NCBI GenBank assembly: GCA_007570785.1
Contig: ML664161.1
Coordinates: forward strand, 248,001 to 312,000
Source: Antilocapra americana
Lineage: Eukaryota > Chordata > Mammalia > Artiodactyla > Antilocapridae
Length of the DNA: 64,000 nucleotides
Direction of reading: 5' to 3'
The first letter of the stretch is position 1, and each line of letters begins with the position of its first letter. Below, in pieces: positions 1-11,904 of this stretch. Made by a program: the position numbers and the translations under genes. The notes beneath the pieces are model-generated. The model was not told the DNA's origin. It ran no database searches and saw only the letters and a program-made list of their open reading frames with translations.

Positions 1-451
1 CAACAAAAGACTATTGAGCAATAAAAGAGTAAAGTATGGATGCATGCTAATAATGGAGAGAAGACCTCCAAAATATTTTTAAGTGGCAGAAGTCAAATGC
101 AAAAAATCACCTATTGTTTAATTTCATTTATGTGAACTGTCCAGAAAAGGCAAGTCTGTTAAAAACCAAAAGTAGACTGGAGTTCCCTTGGCTATTAGTG
201 GAAAAGAGTCATGACTATAAATGGCACAGGGATCATTTCAAGATGAAGAGAATGTTCTAAAATGATATTGTAATGATGGCTGCTCAACTCTAAATTTACC
301 AAAAAATCAGTGTACACTTAAACTGTAAAAATATTATGATACATACTTTGTATTTCCCAAAAAGTGTTAGAAAACTCTCATACAGAATGTGAGGAAGAGA
401 GACAATATTAAAATTTCATATACAATAATAATTTACATTCTGAATAATACT
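1..451. other. AT-rich sequence, no gene seen
   Basis: No recognisable repeat, exon or RNA gene. The reading frame that starts near 389 runs into the BOV-A2 SINE and is not a gene. Confidence 0.5.
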
Positions 452-728
452 CCTGCTGCTGCTAAGTCGCTTCAGTTGTGTCTGACTCTGTGCGACTCCG
501 TAGATGGCAGCCCACCAGTCTCCCCCATCCCTGGGATTCTCCAGGCAAGAACACTGGAGTGGGTTGCCATTTCCTTTTCCAATGCATGAAAGTGAAAAGT
601 GAAAGTGAAGTCGCTCAGTCGTGTCTGACTCTTAGCGACCCCATGGACTGCAGCCTACCAGGCTCCTCCATCTATGGGATTGTCCAGGCAAGAATACTGG
701 AGTGGGTTGCATTGCCTTCTCCACTGGA
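452..728 (-). mobile_element. BOV-A2 SINE (dimer)
   Basis: Two BovA monomers lie in tandem, joined by a linker of repeated gtgaaa units near 590-608. The run of ctg units at the left end is the 3' AGC-type tail read on the minus strand, so the element points left. BOV-A2 is a non-coding SINE mobilised in trans by BovB, whose 3' end it shares. Short frames across it are spurious. No clean target duplication is visible. Confidence 0.92.
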
Positions 729-1149
729 TAATGATAGCAGTATTAACATAAAGTCACTGTGTATTCTGGGCATCCACATAGTGAAATATTATTGCATACC
801 AAAAAAAAAAATGTACCACTACTATCTTCTCACATTTGAAGATTATATACATAAAAAATTAACAGCTTAGTTCCCCAGTATTTAGCAAATGCCATACTTA
901 GGAGAGGTAGATTCTGTAGCTACATAAAGCTGCACTGAACATCATGTCTGCTGTGTCTGGTGTGTATCTTCTCTCTGATTTGATTGTTTTCTCCACAAAT
1001 TGGGGATACTAATGTTCTCCCCACTGCATTATCTGCATTATTTATAGTCAGAATGTAAGACAAATAAAAGGGCACTTAACACAGGCCCTAAAATATAAGA
1101 GAAAATACTTCTCATAATATGTAGACTCATGAAGAAATTCTGCAGGCTA
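729..1149. other. Unassigned AT-rich sequence
   Basis: No repeat family or coding potential recognised between the BOV-A2 and the MLT1-like LTR. Confidence 0.4.
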
Positions 1150-1630
1150 TATTGGTTTCCTGTGGCTGTCATAACAAATTATCATACACTGATATAAACA
1201 ACAGAAATTAAAAAAAATATATATATCTCACAGCTATGGAATCTAGAAGCCTAAAATCAAGAGGTGAGCAGGATCATGGTGTCTCTGGAGATTCTAGGGT
1301 AGGATCCTTCCTTGTTTCTTTCTGACTCCTGGTTGGTGTCAGCCACTTTCCGTGACTTTTGGCTTAGAGGCATATCACCCCAATCTATGCCTCTGTAGCC
1401 ACAGCCTTCTTGTATGTCTTCACATTGTCTTCCCTCTGTACATCTTTGTATCCAAATTTTTCTTTTAATAAGTACTATTATTAGATTAGGGCCTACCCTA
1501 ATCATTCATGATATATTTCAACTTGATTACACTTGCAGAACCCTGATTTTCAAATAAGGCACATTCACAGGTGCTGGGGTTAGGACCAGAACTTATTTTG
1601 TGGGGAGGAGATGCAATTCATCTCATAGAT
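1150..1630 (+). mobile_element. MLT1-like LTR (ERVL-MaLR), degenerate
   Basis: The order of recognisable blocks follows the MLT1 consensus as I remember it: a 5' block resembling ttcctgtggctgtcataaca, an ACAGAAATT block, a CTCACAGCTATGGA-like block, a 'congregate' AGGGCCTACCCTAATC block, and a 3' CACATTCACAGGTGCTGGGGTTAGGA-like block near 1560-1590. It is an ancient solo LTR without coding capacity. Subfamily is not resolved. Confidence 0.75.
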
Positions 1631-1821
1631 CAGATTAAGAAAATCAATTATGTAAAACCTGATTTGGAAACAGAACACTAGTACTAGGATCAGCTTAAAT
1701 AAATACTTTTATTGTGGTAAAATAATTTCCTATAGGGCTCCTTTGAAGTGCACTTCATATTAAATATTAAAATATATTTGAGTCATTAAGATTTTATTTA
1801 TACCTGTGTGTGTATATACAC

Positions 1822-1945
1822 TGGAGAAGGAAATGGCAACTCACTCCAGTATTCTTGCTTGGAGAATCCCATGGACAGAGGAGCCTGGCAGGCCATGGTC
1901 CATAGGGTCGCAGAGAGTCAGACATGACTGAAGTGACTAAGCATG
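1822..1945 (+). mobile_element. BovA-type SINE fragment (3' monomer)
   Basis: Sense BovA core from the ggagaagg start through the tcgcagagagtcagacatga block, ending in actaagcatgca. The tRNA-like head is missing, so it is 5'-truncated. Its 3' tail grades directly into a CA/GT microsatellite, a common fate of these tails. Confidence 0.88.
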
Positions 1946-1990
1946 CACACACACACACACGTGTGTGTGTGTGTATACACACATACATAT
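1941..1990. repeat. (CA)n(GT)n palindromic microsatellite
   Basis: A CA run switches to GT at 1960/1961, giving a perfect palindrome at 1947-1974. All 50 bases from 1941 to 1990 alternate purine and pyrimidine. The tract grew from the tail of the preceding SINE. It could form Z-DNA or a cruciform; that is inference. Confidence 0.9.
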
Positions 1991-2405
1991 TTGCTTCCAA
2001 AGGACTTGCATTTTTTGGTGCTGCATATCAAGGGATTCAAAAGGTTATATATAGAAAGCAGTGTTTCCAGTATAACACTTATATTATTTAAATTTATATA
2101 CTATCAGTTTCCTGTAAACATTTGAGTATGGAGTTTTAAAAAAATTAAATGTGTTTAATTAGCAAAATGGAATATAAGAGGATTCAAATGATATGAATTG
2201 CTATATGCCTTAAAAGGCATGTTTTACTGTTGGCTGGCTGGCCAATAGATTGATTATAAACACATGTGTAAGAGATAGTATAATTAATTTCACAGTCAAG
2301 AATTAATCTTTTTGTATGTTTGGTTTTTCAAATCCAATGTAAATTCTATCAGGTCCCTTACATAACTTAGCTTGCAGTTGACTAATGAAAATTAACCCCC
2401 CTGTA
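1991..2405. other. Unassigned AT-rich sequence
   Basis: No element or gene recognised. The sequence becomes BovB-like at about 2405-2415. Confidence 0.4.
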
Positions 2406-4408
2406 TTGTTCAAGGGTGAACTAAATTGAGAGAGATTAGATCTGATAGACAGAGTGCCTGAAGAACTATGGATGAAAGTTCATGACAGTCTATAGGATGC
2501 AGTGATCAACACCATCCCCAAGAAAAGACATGCAAAAAGGAAAAATGGTTGTCTAAGGAGGCCTTACAAATAGCTGAGTAAAGAAGAGAAGCTAAAGGCA
2601 AGGCAGAAAAGGAAATGCATACCGATTTGAATTCAGAGTTCCGAAGACTAGCAAGGAGAGATAAGAAAGCCTTCCTCAGAGATCAATACAAAGAAATAGA
2701 GGAAAACAATAGAATGGGAAAGACTAGAGATCTTTTCAAGAAAAGAGATACCAAAGGAACATTTCATACAAAGATGTGCACAATAAAGGACAGAAATTTT
2801 ATGGACCTAACAGAAGCAGAAAATATTAAGAAGAGGTGGCAAGAATACACAGAAGAACTATACAAAAAAATCTTCATGACCCTGATAACCAAGATAGTGT
2901 GATCACTCACCTAGAGCCAGACATACTGGAAGGTGAAGGCAAATTCAAGTGGGCCCTAGGAAGCATCGCTACAAACAAAGTTAATGGAGGTGATGGAATT
3001 CAAGTTGAGCTCTTTCAAATCCTAAGTGACGATGTTGTAAAAGTGCTTCACTCAATATGCCAGCAAATTTGGAAAACTCAGCAGTGGCCACAGGACTGGA
3101 AAAGGTGAGTTTTCATTCCAATCCCAAAGAAAGCCAATGCCAATGAATGTTCAAACTACTGCACAATTGCACTCATCTCACACACTAGCAAAGTAATGCT
3201 CAAAATTCTCCAAGCCAAGCTTCAACAGTATGTGGAACCATGAATGTCCAGTTGTTCAAGCTGGATTTAGAAAAGGCAGAGGAACCAGAGATCAAATTGC
3301 CATCCACTTGATCATCAAAAAAGCAAGAGCGTTCCAGAAAAAACATCTGCTTTTTTCACTATACCAAAATCTTTGACTGTATGGATCACAAAAAACCTTG
3401 GAAAATTCTTAGAGATGGGAATATCAGATCACCTTACCTGTCTCCTGAGAAATGTGTATGCAGATCAGGAAGCAACAGTTAGAACTGAATATGGAATAAC
3501 AGACTGGTTCCAAATTGTGAAAGGAGTACATCAAGGCTGTATATTGTCACCCTGCTCATATATTCAGAGTACATAATTTGAAGTGCTGGACTGGATGAAG
3601 CACTTGCTTGGAGAAATATCAATAATCACAGATATGCAGATGACACCACCATTATGACAGAAAGTGAAGAAGAACTAAAGAGCCTCTTGATGAACGTGAA
3701 AAGAGGAGAGTGAAAAAGTTGGCTTAAAACTCAACATTCAGAAGAAGAAGATATGACATCTGGTCCCATAACTTCATGGCAAATAGATGAGGAAACAATG
3801 GAAACAGTGGTAGATTTATATTTGAGGGGGAACTCCAAAATCACTGCAGATGGTTATTACAGTCATGAAATTAAAAGATACTTGCTTCTTGGAAATAAAC
3901 CTATGACCAACCTAGACAGCACATTCAAAAGCAGAGACATTACTTTACCAGCAAAGGTCCAACTAATTAAAGCTATGATTTTTCCAGTAGTCATGAATGG
4001 ATGTGAGAGTTGGACTATAAAGAAAGCTGAGTGCCAAAGAACGGATGCTTTTGAACTGTGGTGTTGGAGACGACTCTTGAGAGTCCCTTGGATGGTAAGG
4101 AGATCAAATTAGTCCATCCTAAAGGAAATAAGCCCTGAATATTCATTGGAAGGACTGATGATGAAGCTGAAGCTTCAATACTTTGGCCACTTGATGTGAA
4201 GAACTGAGTCACTGAAGACCTTGATGCTGGGAAAGATTGAAGACAGGAAGAGAAGGGGATGACAGAGGATGAGATGGTTGGATGGCATCACCGATGTGAT
4301 GGACATGAGTTTGTGTAGGCTTCAGGAGTTGGTGATGGACAGAGAATCCTGGTGTGCTGCAGTCCATGGGGTCGCAGAGTCGGACATGACTGAGCTACTG
4401 GATGATAG
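2406..4408 (+). mobile_element. BovB LINE, 5'-truncated, sense copy 1
   Basis: About 2 kb of the BovB (RTE clade) ORF2 and 3' end. Pieces of the reverse transcriptase frame occur at 2615-2902, 2836-3108, 3373-3576 and 3753-4112, separated by frameshifts and stops. The catalytic YADD box survives at 3633-3644 (RYADDTT context). The 3' end carries the ggatggcatcaccgatg and gtcgcagagtcggacatgac blocks shared with Bov SINEs. The endonuclease part is absent and the copy cannot encode a working protein. Confidence 0.93.
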
Positions 4409-5254
4409 TTGAGAAAAATAATATACCTTTTATTTTATTCCTTTTTGAGAAATAACATATATCATTAATTATTCATATGCATATTGCTACAAATTTGGCA
4501 TTTTTAAAATATTTTCAAAATAATTATAATAAGATCCACTTATGTAAATGAGCACATTTGCAAATAAACTGATTTACTATAAACTGAACAATGATAATTG
4601 CTCAAGTATATTAAAAGTTAGAAAGTTAAAATGTAATTTAGAACCATAAGGATATTAAAACAATCACTCATAGAGTTAAAATTTTAAAATCTATGTATTT
4701 AAAAATATTTTCATTTAAGTTTTGCATCCTCAAGTAAATAAGAACATTTGTGGACGTTTTTATTCCATATTTACACTAGGTAATCAAAATCATAACTGCT
4801 GAAACAGCTGATAACTTAGGGTTTAAACTTGTCTCACATTTGTCAGTTTTTCAAGTGGCTATCTTATATCTGATAGACATGTGTTATTTATCTCCAGTAA
4901 GTTTTTTGATCCCCAATAATGGTCCATTCAATCTGATGTTATTTGTCACATAATAAACTAATATATATTTTAATGAAATGCAATAGGAACAGACACTTAA
5001 GACAAATCACCAGCAGCCTTAGGACTACAGTTTAACAAATATTCTCACTGAAGAGGTTGACAGATATCTTACATGCTTGTGTGACTGCGCATGCATGTGC
5101 ACATACACACACACATGTGCAGTCCAGATTTATAGTTTTTAAAGGTGATGAGTTCATTCAGAAGGGGAAACTCCATTTTGCCAGAACTATAGAAAAAATT
5201 TAGTGATGGTTTCAACAGATTGCCCATAAATTCTGTTGTTTTCATACAAAATTT
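4409..5254. other. AT-rich sequence, nothing recognised
   Basis: Very AT-rich. A short mixed CA/TG stretch lies at 5073-5117. No gene or repeat family could be assigned. Confidence 0.4.
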
Positions 5255-5280
5255 TATAAAATTTGCATGCAAATTTTATA
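5255..5280. repeat. Perfect 26-bp palindrome with two octamer motifs
   Basis: The 26 bases read identically on both strands. The centre is ATTTGCATGCAAAT, which contains the POU octamer ATTTGCAT and its reverse complement ATGCAAAT overlapping by two bases. Seen directly; binding by OCT-type factors is inference. Confidence 0.9.
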
Positions 5281-5369
5281 TTTTTCTAGTTTTATATAGC
5301 TAAAATATATGAATTTTATTTCATTCTAGTTATATATAACTATAAAATATACATTCTTGTTCTAGTTAT

Positions 5370-6256
5370 ATGAAAAATGCTACTGGTAATTTGATAGGCA
5401 TTGAATTGAATATGTAGATTGCCTTGGGCAGTATCATTATTTTGACAATATTGATTTTTCCAGTCCAAAAATATGGCCTATCTTTCCATTATGTCATTTT
5501 TTTTATTTCTTTTGTAAGCTTTTTAAAATTTCCAGAGGACAGATCTTTTGTCTCCTTAGGTAGGTTTATTCCTCAGTATTTTATTTTTAATGCATTTGGT
5601 AAATGGGATTGTGTCTTGAATTTCTTCCTGATCTTTCATTATTAGTGTATTATAATGCAAGATATTTCTGTCTGTTAATTTTGTGTCCTGCAACTTTACT
5701 GAATTAATTGATGAACTCTAGTAGTTTTCTGGTAGTCTTTTGGATTTTTTATGTATAGTATCATGTTATCTGAAAATAGTGACAGTTTTATGTCTTTTCC
5801 AATTTGGATCCCTTTTCTTTTTCCTCGCTGATTATCATGTCTAGAACTTCCAAAATGACATTGAATAAAAGTGGCAAGAGTGACTATCCTTGACTTGTTC
5901 CTGACCCTAGAGGAAATGCTTTCAACTTTACACTCTTGAGTATGATGTGAGTTGTGTGTTAGTCATTCAGTCATGTCCTACTTTTTGTGACCCCATGGAC
6001 TGTAGCCCACCAGACTCTTGTGTCCATGGGATGCTCCAGGCAAGAATACTGGAGTGGATTGCCATGTCCTCCTCCAGTGGATCTTCCCAACCCAGGGATC
6101 GAACCTGGGGTCTCCCACATTATAGGCAGGTTCTTTACTGTCTGAGCCACCAGGAAGACCCATGATGTTAGCTGTAGGTTTGTCATATATGGACTTTATT
6201 ATACTGATGTAGGTTCCATCTATGCCCACTTTCTGGAGCATAAACAGGTCTAACAC
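5370..6256 (-). mobile_element. Old L1 ORF2 fragment, antisense, split by a SINE
   Basis: On the minus strand the sequence encodes degenerate L1 reverse transcriptase: near 6256-6175 a GIDGTYISIIKSIYDKPTANI-like block, and near 5460-5385 a [19 protein letters not shown] block. Frame breaks are frequent. A Bov-tA at 5956-6161 interrupts it with a duplicated L1 stretch on each side. Confidence 0.82.
5956..6161 (-). mobile_element. Bov-tA SINE in L1
   Basis: Complete antisense Bov-tA: BovA core at left, then the tRNA-Glu-derived head with its B-box-like ggatcgaacc near 6095-6110. It is flanked by imperfect 14-bp target duplications, atgatgtgagttgt (5942-5955) and atgatgttagctgt (6162-6175). The insertion postdates the surrounding L1. 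Confidence 0.93.
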
Positions 6257-6639
6257 ATATTATATTTAAATCAGCTAGACAGAAAACAGTGTAACTTATA
6301 TTACTCTGTTTACATAAATATTGAAATCAAACTTTTAAAAACAAAACACTCCCTATGAGTGTACCAAGTAGGGGAAAGTAGTGATTCCTTCAGGGTGTGA
6401 GAGGGACTTCAGAAATATTGGAAATATTCTATAGTGTTGGTCATATTTTATTTGCTGTCTTTACTGGTGATACAACTTATGATAATATAATCTGTAAATT
6501 TTAATGTATACTTAATATATATAGTATAACAGTTTTTTCAGTGTATCACTACATTAATAAAATTTCAGTTTCCCTAGGCAGAGTTAAAATCTTAAAAATA
6601 GTTTTGTTATTAATCTTATTGAGCTTTTCATCATGTTGT
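6257..6639. other. Unassigned AT-rich sequence
   Basis: No recognisable element between the old L1 and the second BovB copy. Confidence 0.4.
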
Positions 6640-8203
6640 GTTCATGACCCAGACAATCGTGATGGTGTGATCATTCGCCTAGAGCCAGACATCTTGGAAT
6701 GTGAAGTCAAGTGGGCCTTAGGAAGCATCACTACAAAGCTAGTGGAGATGATGGAGTTCCAGTTGACCTATTACAAATCCTAAAGGATGATGCTGTGAAA
6801 ATGCTACCCTCAATATGCCAGCAAATTTTCAAAATTCAACAGTGGCTACAAGATTGGAAAAGTTCAGTTTTCATTCCAAACCTAAAGAAAGGCAATACTG
6901 AAGAATGTTCATACTACCACACAGTTGCACTCATCGCACACGCTAATAAAGTAATGCTCAAAATTCTCCAAGCCAGGCTTCAACAGTAAGTAAACCATGA
7001 ACTTCCAGATGTTCAAGCTGGTTTTAGAAAAGGCAGAGGAACCAGAGATCAAATTGCCATCCACTGGATCATCAAAAAGGCAAGAGAGTTCCAGAAAATC
7101 ATCTATTTCTGCTTTATTGACTATGCCAAAGCCTTTGACTGTGTGGATCACAATAAAGGGTAGAAAATTCCGAAAGAGATGGGAATACCAGACCACCTGA
7201 TCTGTCTTTTGAGAAATCTGTATGCAGGCAAGGAAGCATCAGTTAGAACTGGATATAGAACAGCAGACTGGTTCCAAATAGTAAAAGGAGTATGTCAAGG
7301 TTGTATATTGTCACCTTGCTTACTTAACTTATACGCATAGTACATCATGAGAAATGCTGGGCTGGGAGAAGCACAGGCTGGAATCAAGATTGCCAGGAGA
7401 AATATCAATAGCCTCAGATATGCCGTTGACAGCACTCTTACAGCAGAAAGTGAAGAAGAACTAAAGAGCCTCTTGATGAAAGTGAAAGAGGAGAGTGAAG
7501 AAATTGGCTTAAAGCTCAAAATTAAGAAAACTAGTATCATGGGATCTGGTCCCATTACTTCATAGCAAATAGATGGGGAAACAGTGAAAACAGTGACAGA
7601 ATTTATTTTCTTGGACTCCAAAATCATCACAAATGGTGACTGCTGTAATGAAATAAAAAGACACTTGCTGCTTCTTGGAAGGAAAGTTATGTCCAATCTA
7701 GACAGCATATTAAAAAGAAGAGACATCACTTTGCCAACACAGGTCTGTCTAGTCAAGGCTATGGTTTTTCCAGTAGTCATGTATGGTTGTGAGAGTTGGA
7801 CTATAAAGAAAACAAGAACTGAAGAACTGATGCTTTGAACTGTGGTGTTGGAGAAGACTCTTGAGAGTCCCTTGGACTGCAAGGATATCCAACCAACCCA
7901 TCCCAAAGGAAATCAGTCCTGACTATTCATTGGAAGGACTGATGTTGAAGCTGAAACTCCAATATTTTGGCTACCTCATGCAAAGAACTGACTCATTAGA
8001 AAAGACCCTGGTGCTGGGGAAGATTGAAGGTGGGAGGAGAAGGAGACGACAGAGGATGAGATGATTGGACGGCATCACTGACTCAATGGTTTTGAGTTTG
8101 AGTAAACTCCAGGAGTTGGTGATGGACAGAGAGGCCTGGTTTCCTACAGTCCATGGAATCACAAGGAGTCGCACACAGCTGAGTGACTGAACTGAACTGA
8201 CTG
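6640..8203 (+). mobile_element. BovB LINE, 5'-truncated, sense copy 2
   Basis: About 1.56 kb from the reverse transcriptase to the canonical 3' end, closing with the GACTGAACTGAACTGACTGAA tail near 8185-8205. Frame pieces lie at 6711-6989, 6997-7200, 7347-7565, 7584-7838 and 7861-8064. The catalytic box reads YAVD (7419-7430), one catalytic aspartate lost. The copy is dead. Confidence 0.93.
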
Positions 8204-9500
8204 AATTTGGAAATTAACTCCTTATCACAGGAATATGACATGAATATCTTTTTCCATTCTATAGTTTTCTTTTTAGTCTTTTCATTGTTTTTCTTAGCTG
8301 TGCAGTAAATTTTTAGTTTGATACAGTCTCGTTTATTTATTTTACTTTCTATCTGTGCTTTTGGTATCATATCTGTGAAATCATTGCCATGACCATTGTC
8401 ATAATTTTTCCCTGTAATTTCCTCTGGGATCTTTATAGTTTCCAGAGAAGGCAAGGCAACCCACTCCAGTACTCTTGCCTGGAAAATCCCATGAATGGAG
8501 GAGCCTTATGGGCTGCCGTCTATGGGGTCACACAGAATCGGACACAACTGAAGTGACTTAGCAGCAGCAGCAGCTTTATAGTTTCAAGTGTTGCATTTTA
8601 TGTCTTTAAATCATTTAAGTTGATTGTTGTGCGTGATATAATAAAGGTCTAATTTTATTGTTTTCCATGGGAAAACTGATTTTTCCAACACTAGTTGAAG
8701 AGATTGACTTTTCTCCCTTGTATCTTGGCCCCCTTGTCAAAAATCAGTTGACTATGTACACATGGGTTTATTTCAGGGTTTTCTGTTTTGTTCCTTTGAG
8801 TATATATCTGGTCTTTGTTCAATTATAGTAATATTTTACTTACTGTATTTTTGCAATATGTTTTAAAATCAGAAATGGTTATATCTATAACCTTGCTTTT
8901 CTTTCTGTAGACTATGCAGGTACCTCTGGTGCTTTATCTGAATTTTATGAAGGTTTATTCCTAGTTCTGCAAAAAATAACATTTGGATTTTGTTGGAGAT
9001 TGTATTCAATCTGTAGATCACTTTGTGTGACATATGTATTTTAACATATTGTCTTCTCATCTTTGGATATGTATATATTTTCCATTTCTTTGTATTTTTC
9101 TTCAGTTTATTTCATATTTTAGAGCTTTCCATGTACAATTCTTTACCTCCTTAGTTAAGTCTGTTCCTAAGTATTTTATTCCTTTTGATGCTGGTATAAA
9201 TCAAGTTATTTCCATAATTTTTTAATGTAGTTTGTTATCACTATATAAAACACAATTACTATTTATGTGTTGATTTTATATCCTATAACTTTTGAGTTAT
9301 AAAGTCTTCTGGTAGAGTCCTTATGCTTTTATTCATATAAGATTGCATCATATGCAAACAATGACTATGGCTACTACTTTCTCCTTCCTGATTTAAATGC
9401 CTTTTATTTATTTTTCTTGTCTCATTGCTTTAGCTAATACTTTAGTATACTTTGAATATAATTAGCTAAAATGGACATCCTTGCCTTGATTCTAATCTTA
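8204..9500 (-). mobile_element. Old L1, 3' segment, antisense
   Basis: Antisense L1 ORF2 in consistent order: C-terminal region at 8210-8440, then the region with ccttgtcaaaaatcagttga near 8731-8750, then the reverse transcriptase region, ending near 9500 with an LRxxxRQGCP-like block on the minus strand. A BOV-A2 monomer splits it. Its right edge meets L1 sequence of the opposite orientation. Confidence 0.8.
8443..8573 (+). mobile_element. BOV-A2 monomer in L1
   Basis: Single sense BovA monomer with an AGC-repeat tail. A perfect 12-bp target duplication, ctttatagtttc, flanks it at 8431-8442 and 8574-8585. Confidence 0.94.
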
Positions 9501-9539
9501 GGAGTAAATATACTACATGGAAGAAAACACTGGTTTCAT

Positions 9540-9870
9540 GAGGAATATAGGAATATGTAAAATCTTCAACCAAAACTAGTACTCTGTATTCAAAAGTACA
9601 TTAAAAGGGCCATATACCCTTACCAAGTGAGATTTATCCCTGGATGCAAGGATGGCTCAATAGATAAAAATCAATTAATTGATATGCCACATTAACATCA
9701 GGAAAGATTAAAATATTAATGATCATTTAAATGGATGCAGAAAAAGGTTTGATAAAATTCAATACCCTTTCATGATGAAAACTATTAATACACTAAGAAT
9801 AGAGGAAAATTATGCCTACCCAATGAAGGCTATATATGAAAAGTCCACAGCTACCATTGCACTCTTGTGT
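9540..9870 (+). mobile_element. Old L1, inverted 5' segment, sense
   Basis: Sense L1 ORF2: an RFIPG block near 9630, a KWMQKKVDKIQYPF-like block near 9730-9770, and an AIYEKSTATIAL-like block ending near 9865. It ends at almost the same L1 coordinate at which the neighbouring antisense segment begins, as expected if both come from one twin-primed insertion. Confidence 0.75.
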
Positions 9871-10600
9871 GAAACTACTCTTTTCTTTTAAGAATGTAAA
9901 ATAACTTTGAATTTAAAATATATACTCAAATCTTTTTCAATTTTTATTATTTTGCCTAACTATTTTTATGAAATAGAAATGACAACACTTTTTTACAGCA
10001 GAGAATACTAAACTGTATTTTACATGAGATCATATTTAATTATTTAATCATAACTCTATCTACAAAGTTGATGGTGTTATTTTATGTGAGTTAAAACACA
10101 TTACCAATTATTACAGTATTATGATTTTCTTAGCAGAATATATATTTGAAAATAATTTTGAGAAGTCTAAGGATGAGAAGAAAAAAATTTTATTTAAGGA
10201 ATCAGAAAATTCTTTGAATAAATAAACATTGTAGTTTACTTAAAATAATTTACTAGAACAAATGAAAACAAAACAAATAAAAGAACTAATGGGAAGCCAA
10301 CTGTTTAAAAATATCTGAAACAAAAAAAAATGTATTTTTACTTTGACAATTCCAACTTCCCACACAGATTTTAAAAAGTTTGATGCTGAAATACTGAAAT
10401 GACTAGGTTATCCTGGTACACAAAAAACAAGTGACAGCATTATTCAAAATGTTTCATTTATAGATTATGATAATATAATTAACAATATGCTTTACATGAA
10501 GTTATCCAGGATCTACATTTTTTCCAGACAAATTTTGAAGTTTCTATTATGCATTTTCACATCCTTACATTGAGTCACTAGTACCTAATATAGTAGTACA
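9871..10600. other. AT-rich sequence, nothing recognised
   Basis: No repeat family or coding frame could be supported. Confidence 0.4.
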
Positions 10601-10604
10601 ACAC

Positions 10605-10765
10605 AATACAAAATATGTATCATTTTGTCCTCATAAAAGTCCAAGAACTAATACTAGTTGAATAAACTTACAAAAGAGGAAATTTGCAATAAGAGAACTT
10701 AAGTATCTTATCCAAGATCACACAGCTAGTATGTTGTCAAAGCAAGGTAAAATTTCAGGTATTTT
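10605..10765 (-). mobile_element. MIR SINE relic
   Basis: The minus-strand MIR core is recognisable: a tacaaaagaggaaa block (oligo-dT-like region of MIR read in reverse), then aagtatcttatccaagatcacacagctagt, near 10670-10735. Ancient tRNA-derived SINE, diverged. Confidence 0.7.
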
Positions 10766-11640
10766 AATCTCAAAATTTTAATTTTTCCTCACTATGTCAA
10801 GTTTCAAATATCACTATTTGGAATCAGAGGACAGTCCAAAAATGAAGAGAATTGCTTCAGATCTTTATCAGTAAGAAAGGAAAGAATAAATTTTGTACAC
10901 AAAAATCAGAACAGTGTACTTAGCATACTGAGCATTCTGAAACCTCTTCAAGTTATGAATCATGGCTGATAAACAGTCTAGCCCAATGAAAGGATGGAGG
11001 AGGATCCTTATAAAAGTATCACATAACTGGCACAATGTGTTAATGGAGCATTTCTTTCAAAGACTTTGCTTTCTTCTACTCCACTGGTCCAGATGAATTT
11101 TTCTTCCCATCCATAGGTTTTCTATTGCAATAATCAACATGGGCCTCTCTGTCCCAGGAAAAAAAACCCCTATGTGGGGCTTTGAGCAGCCAGATAGATA
11201 GGAAAATAATACACTACTGTCAGAGCACACACATGATGAAATATTTACATGGGAGAACACTGATAAATACTTCAATTAAAAAGTCATTTAAGGAATTAAA
11301 GTTCACATACAAACAAAAATAGTCTTTTTGTGTCTAAATTTTAAAATCATATTTCCAAATAAACTGAAGCAAAGAAACACTGTTAGACATTGGATGAATG
11401 ACATATTTCATAAAACAAAAAAAAATAGATTAAAATATTGAGGATATATATAATAGACTTAAAGAATAAAATTAGTAAATATTTAAATAGTATAAGTTTA
11501 AGAAAAAGAAAAAATAATTGACCAAATGATAGAAGTAAAGGTTCTCGGGAAAAAAAAAACAACAAAAACTGAATTTTCCAAATGAAAGGGCTTGCTATTT
11601 TCAGGCTGGATTGATAATGGCAACAAAATGATGATGAGTA
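10766..11640. other. Unassigned sequence
   Basis: Short frames at 11057-11275 and 11383-11565 (minus) show no domain, homopolymer-rich composition and no splice context. No element recognised. Confidence 0.4.
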
Positions 11641-11644
11641 TCAA

Positions 11645-11720
11645 CAATAGTGATATAATGATTTCTTATAGAATATTATTTCATAGACCTTACTATGTGT
11701 CAAGCACAGCTCTAAGCATG
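11645..11720 (-). mobile_element. MIR SINE relic, truncated by BovB
   Basis: The block cttactatgtgtcaagcaca followed by gctctaagcatgg matches the MIR end near the core. The match stops where BovB sequence starts. Confidence 0.5.
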
Positions 11721-11721
11721 G

Positions 11722-11893
11722 GGACAGGAGAAGAAGGGGACAACAGAGGATGAGGTGGCTGAATGGCATCATTGACTCGATGGAAATGGGTTTGGGTAGA
11801 CTCCGGGAGTTGGTGATGGACAGGGAGGTCTGGCATGCTGCAATTTATGGAGTTGCAAAGAGTTGGACATGACTAAGCAACTGAACTGAGTCA
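11722..11893 (+). mobile_element. BovB 3'-end fragment
   Basis: Only the last ~170 bp of BovB: gacaacagaggatgagg, gggagttggtgatggacagg, and the terminal ttggacatgactaagcaactgaactga block. Heavily 5'-truncated. Confidence 0.88.
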
Positions 11894-11904
11894 TGTCAGT
11901 CAGT

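Noticed and set aside
2615..4112. Possible working BovB reverse transcriptase
   Set aside because: YADD is present, but the frame is broken by several shifts and stops and the endonuclease part is missing.
6085..6155. tRNA gene
   Set aside because: The A- and B-box-like sequences belong to the tRNA-derived head of a Bov-tA SINE; the same applies to the other SINE heads.
7295..7906. A 203-codon minus-strand frame
   Set aside because: Antisense shadow of the BovB reverse transcriptase copy at 6640-8203.
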